Shown one piece after another: positions 17,036 to 22,456 of a stretch of 22,456 bases of DNA (positions are counted from its first letter, which is position 1; each line of letters opens with the position of its first letter). This DNA comes from an uncultured cyanobacterium (GTDB taxonomy: Bacteria; Cyanobacteriota; Cyanobacteriia; PCC-6307; Cyanobiaceae): assembly GCA_903934745.1 (NCBI GenBank), contig CAIZOZ010000015.1, positions 1-22,456 of the forward strand, in the 5' to 3' direction. Under the pieces are notes generated by a model. It searched no databases. It was not told where the DNA came from and was given only the letters and a program-made list of their open reading frames with translations. The position numbers and the translations under genes are program-made.

Positions 17036-18145
17036 TCAAGAGGCCAGGGGCACCGGCACCGGATGATCACCCGCCTGGTTCACCAGGGTGGTGGCGTTGC
17101 GATAAAACCTGGGCGTGGCCATCAGCAGCTGCCAAGCGCGGGTTGCCGGCAGCTGCTGATAACGATCGCCATAGCGATCGATCAACAAACGCCGCACCAA
17201 TGGATAGTAATCTGTATTGAGACTGGGAAAGATATGATGTTCTACATGGTGAGAGAAATTGAGGTGCAAGGCATCCACCCAGCGCGGCACCTGCAAGGAC
17301 AGCGAATTGAGAAGCGGATCGTTAACTTCGCTCAGTGGCGACAAAAAGTGGTTGGTGAAGATGTAGGCCATGGCCCCTGCATAGCCGAGCCAGAGCGGCA
17401 ACAGATAGCCGAGCAGCAACGGCGCCGGCTTCAGGCCGATCGCCAGCACCACCGCCCCATGGCCCAGGGCAATCAGGGCCAGTTCCAACAGAATGCGTCG
17501 GCGCTCCAGCGGGCTCACCGAGAACCGGGCCGGCGCAGCCGTGCCGCCGCGGCCTTCCCCCTGCAGCACTGAAATCAGGGTGCGCAGATTGTGCACAAAC
17601 CAGGAGCCCCCGGCACCGATCAGCAGACCCAGCGGTTTCACCTCATTGGAAGGCACGAACTGATGCTGAATCCAGGACCCCCAGCCAGCACTCTGGCCCT
17701 CCAGATAGCCACGATCCGGATCGGCCAGGGCATTGGTATGGCCGTGGTGCTCGCGGTTATGGACCGCCTGCCAGAGGGTGGGGGGCATCCACAGCACCGC
17801 CAGGCCCAGCAGGCCCACCATGCGGCGCCAGCGCGGCTGGCGCAGGGCATTGCCATGCAGCAGGTCGTGGGAGGCAAACAGCAGCACCACGATGCTGTTG
17901 CCCATCACCAGGGCAAACGGCAGAAACAGCGGCAACCACGGCAACGGCCAGCGGTCCAGCTGCTGGGCCAGGCCCCAGCCCAGCCCCAGAATCGCCAAGT
18001 TGATCAGCACCAGGGCCAGACGATCTGGATTGGTGCGGAAGGCCTCCGGCGGCAGCAGCGGCCGCAACTCGCGGGCGTACTCCTGATATTCACGCACCGT
18101 GGCGGCCCTGGGGGAAGGGCAAGGGCCGGCCAAGCCGGATGACAC
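17036..18145 (-). CDS. Fatty acid desaturase, membrane di-iron family (not DesC type)
   Basis: A 369-residue integral membrane desaturase with the three histidine boxes HDLLH (93-97), HNREHH (129-134) and HHVEHH (299-304). Hydrophobic spans lie at about 42-62, 67-92, 105-122, 170-190, 218-236 and 240-264. It introduces a double bond into acyl chains or a related lipid; box spacing differs from the DesC pair, and the substrate cannot be told from sequence. Starts are all non-ATG: GTG 18145 (used here) or GTG 18097, which gives a 353-residue protein starting REYQEYAREL and has CAGGG upstream. The frame stays open far beyond the gene into the antisense of mnmG, but that part is not coding. LysR copy 2 follows 66 bp downstream. 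mnmG is divergent. Confidence 0.88.
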   Translation of the reverse strand: MSSGLAGPCPSPRAATVREYQEYARELRPLLPPEAFRTNPDRLALVLINLAILGLGWGLAQQLDRWPLPWLPLFLPFALVMGNSIVVLLFASHDLLHGNALRQPRWRRMVGLLGLAVLWMPPTLWQAVHNREHHGHTNALADPDRGYLEGQSAGWGSWIQHQFVPSNEVKPLGLLIGAGGSWFVHNLRTLISVLQGEGRGGTAAPARFSVSPLERRRILLELALIALGHGAVVLAIGLKPAPLLLGYLLPLWLGYAGAMAYIFTNHFLSPLSEVNDPLLNSLSLQVPRWVDALHLNFSHHVEHHIFPSLNTDYYPLVRRLLIDRYGDRYQQLPATRAWQLLMATPRFYRNATTLVNQAGDHPVPVPLAS

Positions 18146-18328
18146 AAAAGTGATGGAGATACGCCGCAGTTGCCCCCACTGCAACACAGCAGCAGCCCCA
18201 ACGGCGGGGCGGAGCTCTGGTCTTGCCTGCGCCAACCAAACGCTCCTGCCACCGGCTCCCACTTGAGCCGGCGCTCGCGGCAGCGGCATTCGGCCCCACC
18301 CGGGCAGCGGGCCAGAGAGAATCCCCCC

Positions 18329-20353
18329 ATGGCCTTCAGCAGCACCCCCAGCGAAAGCTTTGATCTGATCGTGGTCGGTGGCGGCCACGCCGGCTGCGAG
18401 GCGGCCCTCACCGCCGCCCGGCTGGGCCTGAACACCGCCCTGTTTGCGCTCAACCTCGACCGGATCGCCTGGCAGCCCTGCAACCCGGCCGTCGGCGGCC
18501 CCGCCAAGAGCCAGCTGGTCCACGAAGTGGATGCCCTCGGCGGTGTGATCGGCCGGCTGGCCGACGCCACGGCGCTGCAGAAACGGGTGCTGAACGCCAG
18601 CCGCGGCCCGGCTGTATGGGCGCTGCGGGCCCAGACCGACAAGCGGGCCTATGCCCGCCAGATGCTGCAGCTGCTGCAACACACCCCCAACCTCTCGCTG
18701 CGCGAGGCGATGGTGACCGACCTGGAGGTCGAACTCCATGGCGGCGGTGACCGGGGTGACGGCCCGGCCGAGGCCGCCCAGGCTGACCAGCCGGCCAGCT
18801 CCCGGGCCGGCGGCCCCATCGGTCGGGTTCTGGGGGTGCGCACCTACTTCGGCAGCGTCTACGCCGCTGAGGCGGTGATTCTCACCACCGGCACCTTCCT
18901 GGGCGGCCGCATCTGGGTCGGCAGCCAGTCGATGCCGGCGGGCCGCGCCGGCGAACAGCCGGCCGAAGGGCTCACCGAAGCGCTGCAGGCCCTCGGCTTC
19001 AGCATGGACCGGCTCAAAACCGGCACCCCCGCCCGGGTGGACCGGCGCAGCGTGGCGCTCGATGCGCTCGAAGAGCAGCCCAGCGACGCCCACGACCGCT
19101 TCTTCTCCTTCGATCCGGCCGCCTGGGTGAGCGGCGAGCCGATGAGCTGCCACATCACCCGCACCACCGCCGCCACCCACCAGCTGATTCGCGACAACCT
19201 GCACCTGACACCGATCTACGGCGGCTTCATCGACAGCAAGGGGCCCCGCTACTGCCCTTCGATCGAAGACAAGATCGTGCGCTTCGCCGATAAGGACAGC
19301 CATCAGATCTTCCTGGAACCGGAGGGCCGCGACACCCCCGAGCTCTACGTGCAGGGCTTCTCCACCGGCCTGCCGGAACGGCTGCAGCTGGAGCTGCTGC
19401 GCACCCTGCCGGGGCTGGAGCAGTGCGTGATGCTGCGGCCCGCCTATGCCGTGGAGTACGACTACCTGCCCGCCACCCAGCTCAAGGCCAGCCTCGAAAC
19501 CAAGCGCCTGGCCGGCCTGTTCTGCGCCGGCCAGCTCAACGGCACCACCGGCTACGAGGAGGCGGCCGGCCAAGGTCTGGTGGCCGGACTCAATGCCGCC
19601 CGCCTGGTGCGCGGCCAGCCGCCGGTGCATTTCCCCCGCGAGGGCAGCTATCTCGGCACCCTGATCGACGATCTGATCAGCAAGGATCTGCGCGAGCCCT
19701 ACCGGGTGCTCACCAGCCGCAGCGAATACCGCCTGGTGTTGCGGGGCGACAACGCCGATCGGCGCCTCACCCCGCTGGGCCGGGAGCTGGGCCTGATCGA
19801 CGCGCGCCGCTGGCAGCTGTTCGAAGCCAAGCAGGCGGCGATCCACACCGAGAAGCAGCGCCTCGAAACCGTGCGCCTGAAGGTGAGCGATCCCATTGCC
19901 GCCACCGTGGCCGCCGAAACCGGCGCGCCGATCCGGGGCTCGATCACCCTGGCCGAGCTGCTGCGGCGGCCCCAGTGCCACAGCAACGACCTGGTGCGCC
20001 ACGGCCTGGCCGATGGGGAGCTGGCCTTGGCGGTGCGCGAAGGCGCCGAGATCGACATCAAATACAGCGGTTATCTGGCGCGGCAGCAGCAACAGATCGA
20101 GCAGGTGCGCCGCGAGCAGGGTCGCCCCCTGCCCAGCGATCTCAATTACGCCGCCATCGGCACGCTCTCCTCCGAGGCGCGCGAAAAGCTGGCCAAGGTG
20201 CAGCCCCACAGCCTTGGCCAGGCGGCCCGGATTCCCGGGGTCAGCCCAGCCGATGTCACGGCGCTGCTGCTGTGGCTGGAGCTGCAGCGACGCCACAACA
20301 GCCAGGCCGCGCGTCAGAGCGAGAAACCGCCGGTACAGTTGCGCCACTCCTGA
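18329..20353 (+). CDS. mnmG: tRNA uridine-5-carboxymethylaminomethyl modification enzyme MnmG (GidA)
   Basis: A 674-residue FAD enzyme that, with MnmE, installs the carboxymethylaminomethyl group on wobble U34 of certain tRNAs. The dinucleotide-binding motif is VVGGGHAGCEAA (residues 15-26). Conserved MnmG blocks follow: CNPAVGGPAKSQLVHEVDALGG, GTFLGG, LKTGTPAR, GQLNGTTGYEEAAGQG and the C-terminal helix bundle ending RIPGVSPADVTALLLWLELQRR. The ATG at 18329 gives the family N-terminus; the open frame upstream to 18170 is Arg/Ser/Pro-rich and not conserved. A loop of about 30 residues (roughly 136-165, Gly/Asp/Ala-rich) is extra relative to the E. coli protein and makes it longer than the usual 620-640. 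The next gene starts 16 bp after the stop, so the two are likely co-transcribed. Confidence 0.97.
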   Translation: MAFSSTPSESFDLIVVGGGHAGCEAALTAARLGLNTALFALNLDRIAWQPCNPAVGGPAKSQLVHEVDALGGVIGRLADATALQKRVLNASRGPAVWALRAQTDKRAYARQMLQLLQHTPNLSLREAMVTDLEVELHGGGDRGDGPAEAAQADQPASSRAGGPIGRVLGVRTYFGSVYAAEAVILTTGTFLGGRIWVGSQSMPAGRAGEQPAEGLTEALQALGFSMDRLKTGTPARVDRRSVALDALEEQPSDAHDRFFSFDPAAWVSGEPMSCHITRTTAATHQLIRDNLHLTPIYGGFIDSKGPRYCPSIEDKIVRFADKDSHQIFLEPEGRDTPELYVQGFSTGLPERLQLELLRTLPGLEQCVMLRPAYAVEYDYLPATQLKASLETKRLAGLFCAGQLNGTTGYEEAAGQGLVAGLNAARLVRGQPPVHFPREGSYLGTLIDDLISKDLREPYRVLTSRSEYRLVLRGDNADRRLTPLGRELGLIDARRWQLFEAKQAAIHTEKQRLETVRLKVSDPIAATVAAETGAPIRGSITLAELLRRPQCHSNDLVRHGLADGELALAVREGAEIDIKYSGYLARQQQQIEQVRREQGRPLPSDLNYAAIGTLSSEAREKLAKVQPHSLGQAARIPGVSPADVTALLLWLELQRRHNSQAARQSEKPPVQLRHS

Positions 20354-20369
20354 GCCGCCCCGACCGCCG

Positions 20370-21272
20370 GTGAGTCCGACCCCGCCCGGCAGCCCTCACC
20401 GCAGCGAGGCCCCCCGGCCGCTCCGCGGCATCCCGCGCTCCCGCGCCTACTGGGAGCTGAAGGCGGAGCAGATGATCAACCGGGTGTTCGATCCGGAGGC
20501 CACGATCGACGTGGATGGCGGTGAGGCGGCCGCCCCAGGGCCGCCCCAACCAGCCGACAAGTCGGCCACGGCACGGTCGTCGCAGCGCCACCCCAGGGGC
20601 AGCCGGCCCCATGGCACCCCGAGGGCCGCAGCGGCCGCCGGCCGCCGGCACGACCCATCCCTGCTACTGATCACCGCCCTGGCCGGGGTGTGCCTGGTGA
20701 GTGCAGCCAGCTCGATCTTCTACGTGTCCCACTGGAACCGGCTGCAGCAAAGCCTCAGCCAGGAACGCAACCTGCTGCTGGTGGAACGGCTGCGCAGCCT
20801 CGGCCCCGCCACGGCGACGCCCCTGGCCGGCCCCGAGCCCGCAGCCCCGAGCCTGCCCCAGCCAGGCCAGACGGCCGCGGGCACCAGCGCCGAGGGCCTG
20901 CCGCCACCGCCGCCGGAGGAGCCCTGGATCCAGCAGCTGTCCACCCTGCCCGCCTCCGGCACGGCGCCCCCCGGACTGCTGCGGGTGCCGGTGAGCCCCC
21001 AGGTGCTGGCGAAGCCTCCAGCGACAGCGACCAGCAGCCCTTCCCCCTCTCCAGCGCCCAGCAGCCCCCCCTTGCCCCAGCTGGTGGGGGTGGTGGGCGT
21101 GGCCGGCAAGACAGCTGCGGCGATCTTCCTGGTTGGTGGCAGCTCGATGAGTGTCAGCAGCGGCGAAACGATCGGCTCCAGCGGCTGGCGATTGCGCAGT
21201 GCCGCCGGCGAAACGGCCCTGATCGAGCGGGGCAGCGAGTTGCGGCAGGTGTCGATCATCAACGGCTTCTGA
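20370..21272 (+). CDS. Single-pass membrane protein with PilP/GspC-like C-terminal domain
   Basis: A 300-residue protein with a polar N-terminus (1-95), one membrane span (about 96-118, LLLITALAGVCLVSAASSIFYV), a short coiled-coil-like helix (122-143) and a long Pro/Ala/Ser-rich linker (145-235). It ends in a compact domain at 236-300 (LVGVVGVAGKTAAAIFLVGG, then GETIGSSGWRL, then QVSIINGF). That last domain resembles the small beta domains of PilP (type IV pilus) and GspC (type II secretion), so a role in an envelope machine is plausible. The match is by pattern only. The start GTG 20370 lies 16 bp after the mnmG stop and precedes the SRAYWELKAEQMI segment, which looks structured; no ATG is available. 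Probably co-transcribed with mnmG. Confidence 0.75.
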   Translation: MSPTPPGSPHRSEAPRPLRGIPRSRAYWELKAEQMINRVFDPEATIDVDGGEAAAPGPPQPADKSATARSSQRHPRGSRPHGTPRAAAAAGRRHDPSLLLITALAGVCLVSAASSIFYVSHWNRLQQSLSQERNLLLVERLRSLGPATATPLAGPEPAAPSLPQPGQTAAGTSAEGLPPPPPEEPWIQQLSTLPASGTAPPGLLRVPVSPQVLAKPPATATSSPSPSPAPSSPPLPQLVGVVGVAGKTAAAIFLVGGSSMSVSSGETIGSSGWRLRSAAGETALIERGSELRQVSIINGF

Positions 21273-21374
21273 GGCCTGCTACCGGGTGGCCATGCCAGGC
21301 GAGCCGGGACGATCGTGGGATGGCAGCAGCTCAGGGCAGCCCATTCCTAGGCTCGTTGTCCTGACAGGGCCTCC

Positions 21375-22085
21375 ATGGCCAGCAGCCGCACCCCGCTCCC
21401 AGCCCCAGCCCCGGCCCTGGCCCTGGCCGCCCAGCTCACCACCATCACCCCGGAGCGGCTGTTCGCCTCGCCCACGCCGCTGTGGCAGGCCTCCTTCGCC
21501 GCCGTGGAGGCCGCCACAGCGGGCCGCCAGCTCAGCGGCGCCTGGAAACTGCTGCTGCTCGGCGATGGCAGCCCCACCCGCCATCTGCAGCTGCTCACCG
21601 GCTCCCCCGTGGAGGTGGAGGTGATCGCCATGGCACCGCTGAGCGGGCCTGGCGCCGGAGCGCCGCTGGAGGTGGCGGAGCTGGAGCCGCCGCTGCTGCA
21701 TCGCCAGGTGTGGCTCAACTGCGGCCCCCACACCCTGGGCTGGGCCGAAAGCTGGTGGAATCAACAGGAAGCTGAGAACCATCTCCGCAATCGCCATCAG
21801 CCGATCTGGCGCAGCCTCACCAGCGGCCGCACCGAGCTGTTCCGGGAGGTGGATGGCCTCGGCGAGGTGTCAGCCCCCTGGCTGGAGGAACGCTTCGGCC
21901 GACCCGGCCCCTTCTGGAGCCGCCATTACCGCTTCTTCCGCCAGGGACGGGAACTGACCGTGATCCGCGAGGTGTTTTCGCCCCTGCTGGAAACCTGGCT
22001 GGGGGCCGCCAAGGGGCCGGCAGCGGCAGCTCCACTTGATGACGTTTCGCAAAGTCAGTGCCCCAGCGTCACGTTTTCAACTTGA
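21375..22085 (+). CDS. Chorismate lyase (DUF98 family)
   Basis: A 236-residue protein of the cyanobacterial chorismate pyruvate-lyase family, which converts chorismate to 4-hydroxybenzoate and pyruvate, the entry step to plastoquinone. The family blocks are RQVWLNCG (110-117), PIWRSLTSGRTELFREV (143-159), EERFGRPGPFWSRHYRFF (171-188) and the ending TVIREVFSPLLETWLG (195-210). The first 20 residues are Pro/Ala-rich but I see no true signal peptide. About 25 residues after the conserved end (Ala/Ser/Thr-rich) look like an added tail. The start ATG 21375 is the first in frame, 102 bp after the previous gene. It is on the same strand as the mnmG cluster. No promoter is evident. Confidence 0.87.
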   Translation: MASSRTPLPAPAPALALAAQLTTITPERLFASPTPLWQASFAAVEAATAGRQLSGAWKLLLLGDGSPTRHLQLLTGSPVEVEVIAMAPLSGPGAGAPLEVAELEPPLLHRQVWLNCGPHTLGWAESWWNQQEAENHLRNRHQPIWRSLTSGRTELFREVDGLGEVSAPWLEERFGRPGPFWSRHYRFFRQGRELTVIREVFSPLLETWLGAAKGPAAAAPLDDVSQSQCPSVTFST

Positions 22086-22115
22086 CGGATTGACGGTGTT
22101 CGCGCCTTGAGCAGG

Positions 22116-22456
22116 ATGCGGGCATCGATTTCTAGCCCGATGGCCCACCCCACCTCCCCCAGCAGCGCCAGCCTTGCCAACCCGGCCAGCGATGTTCTGG
22201 GCAGCAGTGTTCTGGGCAGCAGTGTTCTGGGCAGCAGTGTTCAGGGCAGCAGTGTTCAAGGCGGCAGTGATCAGGGCAGCAGTGATCAGGGCAGCAGTGT
22301 TCAAGGCAGCAGTGCTCCGGCCCACAGCGGGGTGAACTGGCTGAGCCTCACCGACCTCGGCCGCCTCTACGGCCTTTCGGCCGTGCACACCGGCAAGATC
22401 CTCTGCCAGGCCGGCCTGCGCCACAAAGGGGGCGCTCCCACCCAGACAGCGCTTGA
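22116..22456 (+). CDS. Conserved cyanobacterial unknown, 3' end beyond the window
   Basis: An open frame of 113 codons that reaches the last base of the window. The first 70 residues are Ser/Gly-rich and consist largely of a VLGSS/VQGSS five-residue repeat encoded by a 15-bp minisatellite. The part after it looks like a folded domain: WLSLTDLGRLYGLSAVHTGKIL and then GLRHKGG. That pattern (LTDLGR-GLSA-H-G--L---GLR) matches a cyanobacterial family of unknown function and may be a small helical domain. ATG 22116 is the first in frame; ATG 22140 is an equal alternative, and neither has a clear ribosome binding site. It follows chorismate lyase by 30 bp. Confidence 0.72.
   Translation, partial: MRASISSPMAHPTSPSSASLANPASDVLGSSVLGSSVLGSSVQGSSVQGGSDQGSSDQGSSVQGSSAPAHSGVNWLSLTDLGRLYGLSAVHTGKILCQAGLRHKGGAPTQTAL
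22194..22313 (+). repeat. 15-bp minisatellite, eight copies, in frame
   Basis: Eight consecutive 15-bp units with consensus GTTCTGGGCAGCAGT. The first three are identical and the later ones differ at a few bases (CTG to CAG or CAA, GTT to GAT, AGC to GGC). A ninth, decayed unit follows at 22314-22328. Being a multiple of three, the repeat keeps the frame and adds VLGSS-type peptide units. Confidence 0.95.

Noticed and set aside
17036..20347. Very long open frame (1103 codons) on the minus strand
   Set aside because: Only its 3' third encodes a desaturase. The rest is antisense to mnmG and is rich in Gly/Ala/Gln/His, as usual for a shadow frame in high-G+C DNA.
22077..22424. Minus-strand frame with TAALNTAAQNTAAQN repeats
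   Set aside because: It is the antisense reading of the 15-bp minisatellite; the plus-strand frame carries the conserved-looking domain.

Overview
The window is a stretch of a high-G+C cyanobacterial chromosome, most likely a picocyanobacterium of the Cyanobium/Synechococcus group. Evidence: a flavodiiron protein of the cyanobacterial A-type (diiron, flavodoxin and flavin reductase domains), DesC-type acyl-lipid desaturases, a DUF98-type chorismate lyase of the plastoquinone pathway, several small proteins of picocyanobacterial type, and at least eight GCGATCGC (HIP1) octamers. This assignment is inferred from gene content; no rRNA or tRNA gene is present to confirm it.

Layout. 1-3063 (+): the 3' part of a flv1-like gene, rubrerythrin and a small conserved protein. 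3406-8311 (-): a PLP-enzyme gene (methionine gamma-lyase-like family), then gcvH, then gcvP, all reading leftward and probably one unit. 8312-9223 holds no confident gene, only a possible small secreted ORF and a 16-bp tandem repeat. 9224-10831 (+): a first DesC-like desaturase and a small DUF4177-like protein, converging on an unknown gene on the minus strand (10884-11672). That gene is divergent from a second desC (11728), and the short spacer has an extended -10 promoter flanked by an inverted repeat. desC is followed by rplI and a strong intrinsic terminator, then dnaB. 14925-18145 (-): a third, different desaturase followed by two tandem LysR-like regulators. The regulator part is visibly lower in G+C than its surroundings and carries a perfect 10-bp dyad upstream of the last gene. 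18329-22456 (+): mnmG, a single-pass membrane protein resembling PilP/GspC at its C-terminus, chorismate lyase, and the start of a cyanobacterial unknown containing an in-frame 15-bp minisatellite.

How the genes fit together. flv1 and rubrerythrin both serve oxygen/peroxide reduction. gcvH and gcvP are the H and P proteins of glycine cleavage, used in photorespiratory glycine turnover. Three desaturases in 9 kb suggest membrane-fluidity control. rplI, dnaB and mnmG are housekeeping genes. The least ordinary segment is the desaturase plus tandem LysR block between dnaB and mnmG with its dyad. No phage, IS, CRISPR or clear new defence system was found, and I do not claim one.
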